From the NCBI RefSeq assembly GCF_000746205.1, contig NZ_JQKV01000002.1, positions 764,998-828,997 of the forward strand: a stretch of 64,000 nucleotides of DNA. Reading direction: 5' to 3'. The translations under genes and the position numbers were made by a program. How positions within the stretch are numbered: position 1 is the stretch's first letter; each line of letters starts with the position of its first letter. Of the stretch, positions 35,783 through 44,561 are shown in pieces. The DNA comes from Halorubrum sp. BV1 (GTDB taxonomy: Archaea > Halobacteriota > Halobacteria > Halobacteriales > Haloferacaceae). The notes under the pieces are model-generated. The model did not search any database and was not told where the DNA came from. It saw nothing but the letters and a program-made list of their open reading frames with translations.

Positions 35783-36946
35783 TCAGTCTTCGAACCCGTC
35801 TTCCCACCGGAACCGACCGTTTCGTTGGATCACGTCGCCGTCGACTTCGAGTCTCGAATCCGCGCTCACGTCGCTTATCATGTCGACGTGGACGGCGCTG
35901 TCGGTGCCCGACTCGCCGTCCGGCAGGCAGGCGTCGTACGCGCGGCCGACGGCGAGGTGGACTGTGTCGCCCATCTTCTCGTCGAAGAGGATCGAGTCGG
36001 TGAACCGATCGATGCCGCGGTTCATCCCGATCCCCAACTCGCCGAGCCGACGCGCACCGGGGTCGGTGTCGAGCACGCTCGCGAGCGCCGCTTCCCCCGT
36101 TTCGGCCGCGAATTCGACGACCTCGCCGTCTTCGAAGACGAGGTGGACGTTCCGGACGCGGGTCGCGTCGATCGTCATCGGCACGTCGAAGAAGGCCTCG
36201 CCCTCCGTGTCGTAGGGAGCGGTGAACACCTCGCCGGAGGGGAGATTATGGGAGTCGTACGCGACGGAGGCGGCGGAGTTGACCGCGGTCCGACCCGCGA
36301 TCGACATCCGAACGTCGGTGTCGGGCGCGTCCTCGCGCTCGGTGACGATCCGGACCGCCTCGCCCGAATCGAGGATCGCCTTCATCCGCGCCATCTCGTC
36401 GGCGAGCGCCTCCCAGTCGCGGAGGACAGCGTCGTAGACGAACTCTTGGTACTCCTCGTAGGCCATCCCCGCCTGTTGGGCGAGGCTGCGAGTGGGATGG
36501 ACCGTCGACACCCAGTCGGTGTCCATGCGCGCCTCGCGAACGGCCTGTCGTGACTTGGCGTACGCCTGTCGCGTCTCGCGGTCCACGTCCGCGGTCGCGG
36601 TGGTGTTTCGGCCGCCGCCGAGCCGGAGGTAGGCGTCGGCGGCCTCGAAGATGGCGCGGTCGACGACGGGGTCGGAATCGAAGTCGTCGGCCTCGACTGC
36701 GGTGTTGCCATCTCCCGCGTCGCCGTCGGCGGCTCTCGCCTCGCTTCCCTTCAGGTACGCTCGCGAGAGTTCGTCGGAGCCGTACAGCGTCGTGACGTTC
36801 GCGCCTCGCTCGCCGAGCGCTTCGACGACGGCGACGCCGAGGTCGTGGGCGTCTTCGGCGACGCTCACGACGACGTCGTCGCCGGCTTCGATCCGCGCGC
36901 TCCAGTCGACGAGCACTTCGGCGTGTTCGCGTACGCGTTCGTCCAT
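35783..36946 (-). CDS. M29-family aminopeptidase
   Basis: The 387-residue metallopeptidase resembles aminopeptidase T. It opens MDERVREHAEVLVDWSARIEAGDDVVV, the standard M29 start. Later segments include SPEVRMSIAGR-like TDVRMSIAGRTAVNSA, NLPSGEVFTAP, the Glu-rich metal site and GELGIGMNRGI near the C-terminus, ending with VHVDMI. It releases N-terminal residues from peptides in the cytoplasm. A GATTTACC box 27 bp upstream selects this ATG over longer frames. It diverges from the DUF2237 gene. Confidence 0.88.
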   Translation of the reverse strand: MDERVREHAEVLVDWSARIEAGDDVVVSVAEDAHDLGVAVVEALGERGANVTTLYGSDELSRAYLKGSEARAADGDAGDGNTAVEADDFDSDPVVDRAIFEAADAYLRLGGGRNTTATADVDRETRQAYAKSRQAVREARMDTDWVSTVHPTRSLAQQAGMAYEEYQEFVYDAVLRDWEALADEMARMKAILDSGEAVRIVTEREDAPDTDVRMSIAGRTAVNSAASVAYDSHNLPSGEVFTAPYDTEGEAFFDVPMTIDATRVRNVHLVFEDGEVVEFAAETGEAALASVLDTDPGARRLGELGIGMNRGIDRFTDSILFDEKMGDTVHLAVGRAYDACLPDGESGTDSAVHVDMISDVSADSRLEVDGDVIQRNGRFRWEDGFED

Positions 36947-37076
36947 GTCGGGGCGTCGCGGGCGGGCGGTAAATCGGTGCCGACGCGGGACGTGCATGCG
37001 CGCCCACAGCAGATGGTTCGGGCCGGCGACGCCACCGCCCGCGGGGGTTTTTCCTTGCCCGCACCGATACGACGGT

Positions 37077-37466
37077 ATGACCGACCGGAACGTCCTCGGG
37101 GAGGAGCTAGCGACCTGCAGCGCCGACCCGACGACGGGATTCGAACGCGACGGTTGCTGTGGAACCCACCCCGACGACCGGGGGCGACACGAACTGTGTG
37201 CGGTGATGACCGCGGAGTTCCTAGAGTTCAGCAGAGAGCGGGGGAACGACCTCGTGACGCCGCGGCCGGAGTTTTCGTTCCCCGGACTCGAACCGGGCGA
37301 CCGCTGGTGTCTCTGTCTCGGGCGATGGACCGAGGCGCTCGCGGCCACGCGGGACCAGCGGCTCCCGGAGACGACCGTCCCGCCCGTCGTCCTCGACGCG
37401 ACGAACGAGGCCGTGCTGGACGCCGTGGAGTTGGAGACGCTGGAGGCCCACGCGTACGACGGGTGA
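37077..37466 (+). CDS. DUF2237 family protein
   Basis: The 129-residue protein matches DUF2237 over its whole length: NVLGEELATCSADPTTGFER, DGCCGT, HELCAVMTAEFLEF, GNDLVTPRPEFSFPGLEPGD and WCLCLGRWTEA. The conserved cysteines are present. The family occurs in bacteria and halophiles with no proven role. A GGTTTTTCC element lies about 27 bp before the ATG. Confidence 0.9.
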   Translation: MTDRNVLGEELATCSADPTTGFERDGCCGTHPDDRGRHELCAVMTAEFLEFSRERGNDLVTPRPEFSFPGLEPGDRWCLCLGRWTEALAATRDQRLPETTVPPVVLDATNEAVLDAVELETLEAHAYDG

Positions 37467-37494
37467 GAACTGGGGACGGAGCGCGGCCGGCGGT

Positions 37495-39294
37495 CTACTC
37501 TAGGTTCAGAAGCGCCGCGACCTCGTCGAGATACTCGTCGTAGATCCCGACGGCCGACTCGATCGGATCCGACGAGGCCATGTCGATGCCGGCGCGCTCG
37601 ACGACCGCGAGGGGGTAATCCGAGCCGCCGGCGGCGAGCATCTCGCGGTAGTCCGCGGCGGCGGGCTCGCCCGCCTCCAGCACACGCTCGACGATGGCTG
37701 CCGCGGCGGAGATGCCGGTGGCGTACTGGTAGACGTAGAAATTATAGTAGAAGTGCGGAATCCGCTCCCACTCGCGTTCGATGCCGCCCGTCAGCTCGCC
37801 CGGCGCGTAGTAGTCGCCCTTCAGGTCGGCGTAGATCTCATCAAAGGCGTCGGGCGTGAGCGCCTCGCCAGCCTCCACGCGTTCGTGGATCCGCTGTTCG
37901 AAGGCCGCGAACATCGTCTGCCGGAACAGGGTCGATCGGAACCGCTCTAAATACTCGTCGAGGACGTGCGTGCGCAGTTCGTCGTCCTCGACGGTCTCCA
38001 GCAGGTGATGAGTGAGAAGCGTCTCGTTGACCGTGGAGGCGATCTCGGCGACGAAGATGTCGTAGCCCGCGTCGTGCCACGGCTGGGCGTCGCCGGCCAG
38101 TTCGGAGTGCATCGAGTGGCCGAGTTCGTGTGCCAACGTGTACATCGAAGCGATGTCGTCCTGGTAGTTCATCATGATGTACGGCTGGGTGTCGTACGTG
38201 CCCGAAGAGAACGCGCCAGAGCGTTTCCCCTGATTCTCGTACACGTCGACCCACCGCGAGTCGAGCCCCTCAGCCATCCGCTCTTGGTACGCGTCTCCGA
38301 GCGGCGCGACGGCCTCGATCACCCACTCGCGGGCCTGTTCGTACTCGATGTCAGGACCCTGATCCCCCGTCAGCGACATGTAGAAGTCGTGGCTCTCTAG
38401 CGTGTCAACGCCGAGCGCCGCGGCCTTCAACTCGGCGTGCCGGTGGAGCACGTCGAGGTTGTCGTCGACGGTGTCGACGAGCGTGTCGTACACCGCGACG
38501 GGGACGTTGGAGCCGTCGAGCGCGGCGGCGCGGGCGGAGTCGTAGTCGCGGATCTCGGCGCTCGTCACATGCTCTCGGACCGCTTTTTCGAGCGAGGTTC
38601 CGACCGTGTTCCGGACCCCTTCCCACTCGTCGTAGAACGTCTCGTGGACCCGTCGCCGGAACTCCCGATCCGGGTTCGTCTGAAGCTTGGTGAAGTTCGC
38701 CTGCGTGATCTCCACCTCCTCGCCGTCGGGATCCTCGACGACGCCGTAGCTCATGTCGGCGTTCGTCAGCATCGAGTAGATCTCGCTCGGCGCGCTCGTG
38801 ACCTCCGATAAGTCGGCGATGACCTCTTCGACCTCCGCCGAGCGCGTGTGCGGTTTCATCCGCAACACGTCATCAAGGTAGTGCTCGTAATCGGCGAGCG
38901 CGGGCTCGGCCTCGAAGAACGCGTCGACGTCCGCTGAGTTGAGCGACTGCAGTTCGGGTTCGAGATACGAGAGCGCGCTCGACGCCTCGGAGCTGAGCGA
39001 GGAGGCCTTCGCGGACATCGCCTGGTACTCCTGGTCGCGGGTGTCCTCGGCGCTTCGGAGCCGAGCGTACGTCACGACCTGCTGGAGGTCGCGGAACACG
39101 TCCTCGCGGAGTTCGAGCAGCTCGAGGAGCGTTTCGGCGTCCGCCGTGGCCCGGCCCTCGTATTCCCGGAGGTCGTCGATGCGGTCCGCGACGTCCTCGT
39201 AGGCCGTTTCCCACGTCTCGTCGTCGGCGTAGATGCCGTCGAGGTCCCACTTGTACGACTCGTCGATCTCGGACCGCTCGGGAACCGAACTCAT
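37495..39294 (-). CDS. pepF: Oligoendopeptidase F (M3 family)
   Basis: PepF (599 residues) is a cytoplasmic zinc endopeptidase that trims medium-length peptides. The zinc motif HELGH is at 389-393, followed by the third-ligand Glu in FVAEIASTVNE. The N-terminal helical half and the C-terminal FYNFYVYQYATG motif are conserved. The ATG at 39294 is chosen over an upstream in-frame start because the family start lies at SEIDESYKWDL. Confidence 0.94.
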   Translation of the reverse strand: MSSVPERSEIDESYKWDLDGIYADDETWETAYEDVADRIDDLREYEGRATADAETLLELLELREDVFRDLQQVVTYARLRSAEDTRDQEYQAMSAKASSLSSEASSALSYLEPELQSLNSADVDAFFEAEPALADYEHYLDDVLRMKPHTRSAEVEEVIADLSEVTSAPSEIYSMLTNADMSYGVVEDPDGEEVEITQANFTKLQTNPDREFRRRVHETFYDEWEGVRNTVGTSLEKAVREHVTSAEIRDYDSARAAALDGSNVPVAVYDTLVDTVDDNLDVLHRHAELKAAALGVDTLESHDFYMSLTGDQGPDIEYEQAREWVIEAVAPLGDAYQERMAEGLDSRWVDVYENQGKRSGAFSSGTYDTQPYIMMNYQDDIASMYTLAHELGHSMHSELAGDAQPWHDAGYDIFVAEIASTVNETLLTHHLLETVEDDELRTHVLDEYLERFRSTLFRQTMFAAFEQRIHERVEAGEALTPDAFDEIYADLKGDYYAPGELTGGIEREWERIPHFYYNFYVYQYATGISAAAAIVERVLEAGEPAAADYREMLAAGGSDYPLAVVERAGIDMASSDPIESAVGIYDEYLDEVAALLNLE

Positions 39295-39361
39295 GTCCGT
39301 GGGGTGGAGTCGCCGCGCACTAAGCCTTGTCACACCGGACGGGTGCTTCGGCCGCCCACCG

Positions 39362-39835
39362 TCAGCCGCCGGCCGCCCACTCGGCGAGATCGACGACGAG
39401 GACGAGGGCGTCTTCGCCGTCGCGGTAGTACCCCTGCACGCGCCGTATCGGCTCGAACCCCTCGTCCACGTACAGCGAGCGAGCGACCTCGTTGCTCTCG
39501 CGCACCTCCAGCCGGACGACGGCCGCGCCTGCGGCGTGCACGCGGGCGAGCGCCGATCGGAGGAGCGTCCGGCCGATCCCCGCGCCCCGCGCGTCCGGGC
39601 GGACCGCGAGGTCTTTCACATGGCCGATGTCGCGGCCGTGGTTCGGGGTGACGTCCGCGACGACGTATCCCACCACCTCGCCGTCGCGGTCGGCGACGAG
39701 AAACGCGGGCTCGTCGATCAGCCGTTCGAAGGCGTCGTACGGCCACGGATCGGAGAAACACGTCCGCTCGATCCGCACCACGGCCAGCAGGTCCGCGCGC
39801 TCGACCTGTCTGACCACGGCGTCGGCGGGGATCAC
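39362..39835 (-). CDS. rimI: GNAT acetyltransferase, ribosomal-protein-alanine type
   Basis: The 157-residue GNAT enzyme has the RimI pattern: CFSDPWPYDAFERLI, HVKDLAVRPDARGAGIGRTLL (acetyl-CoA motif A with RGAGIG) and RLEVRESNEVARSLYVDEGF. Archaeal RimI-like enzymes acetylate protein N-termini. It lies between pepF and mscS on the same strand, with short gaps. Confidence 0.9.
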   Translation of the reverse strand: MIPADAVVRQVERADLLAVVRIERTCFSDPWPYDAFERLIDEPAFLVADRDGEVVGYVVADVTPNHGRDIGHVKDLAVRPDARGAGIGRTLLRSALARVHAAGAAVVRLEVRESNEVARSLYVDEGFEPIRRVQGYYRDGEDALVLVVDLAEWAAGG

Positions 39836-39944
39836 GGGCTCAGTTCACCCGCCGCCGAGGTGAATGTGTCGCTGGCCGTGGGGTGACCGGGTCGACGAGC
39901 CTCGCGACGCCGGACGCCGGGAACAGCGCGGCGTTCCCGCGCCG

Positions 39945-41171
39945 CTACTCCCCGCGTTCGGTCACGTCTGCGGACCGGTCGTCCGAGTCGTCGGGATGCT
40001 CGACGCGCTCGACGGTCGCGTCGCCGCCCGCGGTCTCGGGGGGGAACGACACCGTCCGCTGCGGGTACGGGATGGAGATGTCGGCCTCGGCGAAGCGGCG
40101 CTGGATCTCCTTGACCGCGGTCGCCTTCGACCGCCACCGGGCCTGCGGCGTCGGCGGGTCGATCCAAAAGCGGAGATCGAGTAAGATCGCGGAGTCGCCA
40201 AAGCCGGATGGGATCACGTACGGGGGCGGATTGTTTGCGATCGTGTCGATCTCCGCTAACACCGCCTCCGCGATCTCGCTCGCCTCGTCGGGGTCGTCGT
40301 CGTAGCCGATCCCCACCTCCATGTGGATCCGGAGCCGGCCCTCGCGGCTCCGATTTGTGATCGCCTGCTGGCTGACGAGGTCGTTCGGCACCACGACGTA
40401 CTCGCCGTCGAAGTTGCGCATGTGCGTGTTCATGATCGTGATGTCGGTGACGAACCCCTCTTCGTCGCCGATCTCGACCCAGTCGCCGATCTCGAACGGC
40501 CGCGAGAACATCAACACGAAGCCCGCGATGAGCGATCCGAGAGTCTGTCGCGCTGCCATCCCGAGCACGATCCCTAAGAATCCCGCGCCGACGAGGAGCC
40601 CGCCGAGGTTGATCCCCCAGATCCCGAGGATGGTGATCCCGGCTATCACGAGCAGCCCGACCTGCATGATCCGGGTGAGAAGCTGCTCTTGGTGGGCGGT
40701 GATGCGGTCGCTGTCGTCGGACAGGTCCGAGACGTACTCGGCCAACACGTCGCTCGCGATGTATGCACTGCCGACGAGGAACACCGAGAGAACCGCTCGC
40801 GTCCCCACGACGACGGCGTTCTCCGCGACCGGCAGCACGGCCACGACGAGCGAGAATCGACCCCACAGCGCGAGGATCGCGACCGCGGCGAGCGCGAAAA
40901 GCGCAAGCTGCAGGAGGCCGACGAGGATTCGGAGGCCGAACGACAGCGGCACCGCCTCCCGCAGCGTCTCGATCGACTGCTCGCCGCGGCCGTCGAGGAA
41001 CCGCTCTATCCAGCCGGCGACGATGCGTTTGCCGGCGCGGACGATCCGCGGAAGGAGCAGCCAGCCGACCGCCGCGGTCACAAGCAGTATCCCGGCCGTC
41101 ACGGCCAGACGCGCTTCGGTCGTCGCGACACTTCCCAGCAGCGCGTCGAGCGTGGCACCCAGTTGCGTCAC
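39945..41171 (-). CDS. MscS-family mechanosensitive channel
   Basis: This 408-residue channel has about four N-terminal helices, then the pore helix and MscS beta domain (GAGFLGIVLGMAARQTLGSLIAG, RPFEIGDWVEIGDEEGFV, MRNFDGEYVVVPNDLV). It opens on membrane tension to release solutes at osmotic down-shock, a clear need for a halophile. The GTG at 41171 is favoured by a TTTATA box 26-31 bp upstream; a far upstream ATG would add 38 residues reading into the opposite gene's promoter. Confidence 0.9.
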   Translation of the reverse strand: MTQLGATLDALLGSVATTEARLAVTAGILLVTAAVGWLLLPRIVRAGKRIVAGWIERFLDGRGEQSIETLREAVPLSFGLRILVGLLQLALFALAAVAILALWGRFSLVVAVLPVAENAVVVGTRAVLSVFLVGSAYIASDVLAEYVSDLSDDSDRITAHQEQLLTRIMQVGLLVIAGITILGIWGINLGGLLVGAGFLGIVLGMAARQTLGSLIAGFVLMFSRPFEIGDWVEIGDEEGFVTDITIMNTHMRNFDGEYVVVPNDLVSQQAITNRSREGRLRIHMEVGIGYDDDPDEASEIAEAVLAEIDTIANNPPPYVIPSGFGDSAILLDLRFWIDPPTPQARWRSKATAVKEIQRRFAEADISIPYPQRTVSFPPETAGGDATVERVEHPDDSDDRSADVTERGE

Positions 41172-41196
41172 TGCCGACAACTTCGTCGTCGCGAGT

Positions 41197-41202
41197 ATAA
41201 AT
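41197..41202 (-). promoter_or_regulatory. TATA box of the mechanosensitive channel gene
   Basis: On the minus strand TTTATA lies 26-31 bp before the GTG at 41171. It is part of a short divergent promoter region shared with the substrate-binding protein gene. Confidence 0.55.
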
Positions 41203-41240
41203 CGTCGGATACGACTCGCGGAGCCGTCAGCCTCGCAGTC

Positions 41241-41247
41241 TTTATAA
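41241..41247 (+). promoter_or_regulatory. TATA box of the substrate-binding protein gene
   Basis: TTTATAA lies about 27-33 bp before the ATG at 41274 and indicates a leaderless transcript. This shows that the permuted gene has its own promoter. Confidence 0.6.
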
Positions 41248-41273
41248 TCGCCCGTATGGTACGACGTATCAGC

Positions 41274-42656
41274 ATGACGCGACACGTGCGACGACGCGAC
41301 GTTCTGAGCGGAGCCGGAGCGGTGGGCATCGCTGCGCTCGCCGGCTGTTCGACCGAGAGCGGCGACGGCGGCGACTCCGGTGACGGTGGCGACGGCGGAT
41401 CAGGAGACGGCGGATCAGGAGACGGCGGATCGGGAGACGGCGGCTCCGGCGAGGCACCGGACGCCGTGATGATCGTCGGCTTCCCGCAGTCCGGCATCCA
41501 GCTGTTCCGCGACTACTACTCCGAGTTCGCCGAGGACACGCCCGACCTCGACATCATCGTCCCGGACGGCCTGATCGACGCCGACCTCCCCGGTGAGGTC
41601 GACAACGACATGAACAACGTGATCGGGACCGCGCCCTCCGCGGGCGGCCCCGGTGCCGACTTCTTCACCGAGTCGTACCAAGACGAGTACGGCCAAGAGC
41701 CCGGCGTGTTCACCGCACAGGCGTACGACGCGATGGCCGTCGAGATCCTCGCGGCCACCGCGGCCGGCGAGAACGACGGGGCCGCGATCCGCGACCGCGT
41801 TCGCACCGTCGCTAACCCGGACGGCGAGGAGTTCGGACCGAGCGACCTCCCCGACGCCGTCGAGGCGGTCGCCGCGGGCGATTCCATCAACTACATCGGC
41901 GCGTCCTCAAGCGTCGACTTCGACGTCAACGGCGACGTCGCGACCGCCGCCTACGACATTATCGACTTCCAAGACGGCGGATTGGAGACGCTCGACACCG
42001 TCGAGTTCGGAAACGAGCTTACCGAGGAAGACCGGAGTGCGACCGCGGCCGACCCCGTTGGACTCGACGGCGAGTTCACGGCCCGTATCGGCGTTCTAAT
42101 GCCGGAGACCGGCGATCTCGGGCCGCTCGGCGGCCCGATCCGCGACGGTGCGCTGCTGGCGGCGACGCAGGTCAACGACGCCGGCCTGAACGTGAGTGTC
42201 GAGACGCGCGTCGAGGACACCCAGACCGACCCGCAGGCGGGTATCTCTGGCGCGAACGCGCTCGTCAACGACGGGTTCGGAGCCGTCGTCGGCCCGGCCT
42301 CCTCGAACGTCAACCTTCAGGTCGCCGATCAGGTGTTCATCCCCAACGGCGTGGTCGGCATCTCGCCGTCCTCGACCGACCCGAACGTGACCGACCTCGA
42401 CGACAACGGCTTCATCTTCCGGACCGCGCCCTCCGACCTCCTGCAGGGCCCCGCGATGGCGGACCTTGCAGTGGGGGACAACGTCGGCGCGTCGTCGACC
42501 GGCACGCTGTACCTCAACGACGCCTACGGTCAGTCGCTCGAAGAGTCCTACGTCAACGCGTTCCAAGAGCGCGACGGGACGGTCGACCAGCGCGTCTCCT
42601 TCGAGCCCAACCAGCCGACCTACAGCAGCCAGTGGTCGGACGTGCTGAATCAGTGA
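41274..42656 (+). CDS. Branched-chain amino acid type substrate-binding lipoprotein, circularly permuted
   Basis: The 460-residue protein has a signal with twin-arginine-like RRRDVLSG and a lipobox Cys25, then a Gly/Ser/Asp repeat linker to about residue 60. The mature part belongs to the LivJ-type family, but in the wrong order. Residues 61-255 (PDAVMIVGFPQSGIQLFRDY to the DFQDGG end) are what normally follows the SSQWSDVL segment at the C-terminus. Residues 268-460 (ARIGVLMPETGDLGPLGGP to QWSDVLNQ) are what normally starts the mature protein. The frame is continuous. It faces the livFGMH operon and probably supplies its binding protein, if the permuted chain folds. Confidence 0.85.
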   Translation: MTRHVRRRDVLSGAGAVGIAALAGCSTESGDGGDSGDGGDGGSGDGGSGDGGSGDGGSGEAPDAVMIVGFPQSGIQLFRDYYSEFAEDTPDLDIIVPDGLIDADLPGEVDNDMNNVIGTAPSAGGPGADFFTESYQDEYGQEPGVFTAQAYDAMAVEILAATAAGENDGAAIRDRVRTVANPDGEEFGPSDLPDAVEAVAAGDSINYIGASSSVDFDVNGDVATAAYDIIDFQDGGLETLDTVEFGNELTEEDRSATAADPVGLDGEFTARIGVLMPETGDLGPLGGPIRDGALLAATQVNDAGLNVSVETRVEDTQTDPQAGISGANALVNDGFGAVVGPASSNVNLQVADQVFIPNGVVGISPSSTDPNVTDLDDNGFIFRTAPSDLLQGPAMADLAVGDNVGASSTGTLYLNDAYGQSLEESYVNAFQERDGTVDQRVSFEPNQPTYSSQWSDVLNQ

Positions 42657-42750
42657 GCCGGTAGCCGCGGTCGTCGGCTGCGGACGACCCGATTTTTCCG
42701 CGCACGAGCGGCCTGACGCCGACTCTCCGCCCGCCGAGCGACGCCGCCGA

Positions 42751-43602
42751 CTACCCGCCGAGGAAGTCCTGCCGCACGTCGTCGTCGGCGAGCAGGACGT
42801 CGCCGGCGTCGGTGTAGCGATTCTCGCCGTTGACGAGGACGTAGCCGCGGTCACAGCGCCGCAGCGCCTCCTTCGCGTTCTGCTCGACCATCAAGATCGC
42901 CGTCCCCGAATCGTTGATCCGGTCGATTCGGTCGAACATGTCGGAGACGAGATCTGGAGCCAACCCGGCGGAGGGCTCGTCGAGCAACAGGAGATCGGGG
43001 TCGAGCATGAGCGCCCGGCCCATCGCGACCATCTGTCGCTGGCCGCCGGAGAGCGTGCCCGCCTTCTGGTCGCTCCGCTCCCGGAGGATCGGGAACCGGT
43101 CGTAGATCGCCTCGATCTGGTCTTCGGGGACGCCGTCGAGGATGTACGCGCCCATCTCCAGGTTCTCGCGGACGCTCAGTCCCGGAAAGACGTTGTCGGT
43201 CTGTGGGACGAACCCGATCCCCTCGCGGATGATCTGCTCCGGCGGGAGTCCCTGAATCTGTTCGCCCTCGAACTCGACGGTGCCGCCCATGTGGGTCGTG
43301 AGCCCGAACACCGTCTTCATCACGGTCGACTTGCCGGCCCCGTTCGGGCCGACGACGGTGACGTACTCGCCGTCCGCCACGTCGAGGTCGACGTCGGAGA
43401 GGATCTGGAGGTCGCCGTAGCCGGCGTCCACGTCCCGGAGCCTGAGGATCGCGTCGTCGCCGACGGTGTGGGTGGTGCCGGCGTCGACCGACGCCGTCGG
43501 CTCTGAGTCGTCCGAGGGCGTCACTTGTTCCGGCTCCGCCGGCACCGAGTCGGCCGGTTCCGTCGCCTCCGCGTCTGTCGCCGCCGTCTCGTCGTTGCTC
43601 AT
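42751..43602 (-). CDS. livF: Branched-chain amino acid type ABC transporter ATPase LivF
   Basis: The 283-residue ATPase has a disordered acidic N-terminus (about 1-50), Walker A GPNGAGKST, the signature LSGGQRQMVAMG and Walker B LLLDEPSAGLAP, all typical of LivF. With LivG it drives the LivHM pore. The ATG at 43602 overlaps the livG stop by 4 nt. It ends the operon and converges on the binding protein gene. Confidence 0.92.
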   Translation of the reverse strand: MSNDETAATDAEATEPADSVPAEPEQVTPSDDSEPTASVDAGTTHTVGDDAILRLRDVDAGYGDLQILSDVDLDVADGEYVTVVGPNGAGKSTVMKTVFGLTTHMGGTVEFEGEQIQGLPPEQIIREGIGFVPQTDNVFPGLSVRENLEMGAYILDGVPEDQIEAIYDRFPILRERSDQKAGTLSGGQRQMVAMGRALMLDPDLLLLDEPSAGLAPDLVSDMFDRIDRINDSGTAILMVEQNAKEALRRCDRGYVLVNGENRYTDAGDVLLADDDVRQDFLGG

Positions 43603-44561
43603 ATGTCTTCCCCCAGATACGCCTCGATGACACGCTCGTCGTTCCGTATCTCGTCGCCGGTCCCCTCGGCGAGCACGCTGCCTTGATGCATGACGATGAC
43701 GCGTTCGCAGTTCTCCATGATGACGTCCATGTCGTGTTCGACGAGGAGGAACGTGTAGCCGTCCGCCCGCAGGTCGTGGATGCGATCGAGGAGCTTCTCT
43801 TCGAGCGTCGGGTTGACGCCCGCGAGCGGCTCGTCGAGAAGCACCATCTCCGGATCCGTCATGAGCACCCGCGCCATCTCCAAGAGCTTGCGCTGGCCCC
43901 CGGAGAGGTTTCCGGCGTGTTCGGTCGCGAGGTGGTCGATCTCGAAGAAGTCGAGCGTCTCCCACGCGCGCTCTCGGAGCGTCTCCTCCTGTTCGACGAC
44001 CTCGCCGCGGAGCCCCGGCGTGACGGCGCGTATCGCCGACTCGCCGACCTGTCCTTTCGGCGCGAGCATCAGGTTCTCCAAGACGGTCATCTCCTCTAAC
44101 TCGCGGGCGATCTGGAACGTCCGAACGAGCCCCTTCCGGGCGATCTGGTACGGTTCGAGCCCCGTGATCGCCTCGCCCTCGAAGTGGATCGTCCCCGCGG
44201 TCGGCTCGTGGACGCCCGTGATGCAGTTGAACGTCGTCGATTTGCCGGCCCCGTTCGGGCCGATGAGCCCGGTCAGGCTCCCGCGTTCGACCTCGAACGT
44301 CGCGCCGTCGACGGCGGTGACGCCGCCGAACTGCTTGACGAGCCCCTCGACGCGCAGCGGAGCGTCCGTCGGCGTGTGCTTCGCAGCCTCCTCGACGGGG
44401 CTGTCCTGCGTCTCCGCGTCGGCCGTTGATCCGGCGTTCGCGGCGGCCGCAACCTCCGAAGCGTCAGCAACCTCCGCGACGTCCGCATCCTCCGCGACGT
44501 CCGTATCCTCCGCGACGTCCGCATCCTCCACGTCGCGTGGTGCGTCGGGGGGGCTACTCAT
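43599..44561 (-). CDS. livG: Branched-chain amino acid type ABC transporter ATPase LivG
   Basis: The 320-residue ATPase shows Walker A GPNGAGKST, the signature LSGGQRKLLEMA, Walker B MVLLDEPLAGVNP and a C-terminal EAYLG end as in LivG. The first 65 residues are an acidic repeat tract (DVAEDADVAED-type) not found in bacterial LivG. The ATG at 44561 overlaps the livM stop by 8 nt; a GTG three codons earlier is the alternative. Confidence 0.92.
   Translation of the reverse strand: MSSPPDAPRDVEDADVAEDTDVAEDADVAEVADASEVAAAANAGSTADAETQDSPVEEAAKHTPTDAPLRVEGLVKQFGGVTAVDGATFEVERGSLTGLIGPNGAGKSTTFNCITGVHEPTAGTIHFEGEAITGLEPYQIARKGLVRTFQIARELEEMTVLENLMLAPKGQVGESAIRAVTPGLRGEVVEQEETLRERAWETLDFFEIDHLATEHAGNLSGGQRKLLEMARVLMTDPEMVLLDEPLAGVNPTLEEKLLDRIHDLRADGYTFLLVEHDMDVIMENCERVIVMHQGSVLAEGTGDEIRNDERVIEAYLGEDI

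Noticed and set aside
40689..41273. N-terminal extension of the substrate-binding protein
   Set aside because: It reads antisense through the MscS gene and lies upstream of the TATA box and twin-arginine signal.
41390..41455. Short 15-bp repeats as a mobile element end
   Set aside because: They encode the Gly/Ser/Asp linker of the lipoprotein in frame, a normal feature of haloarchaeal lipoproteins.
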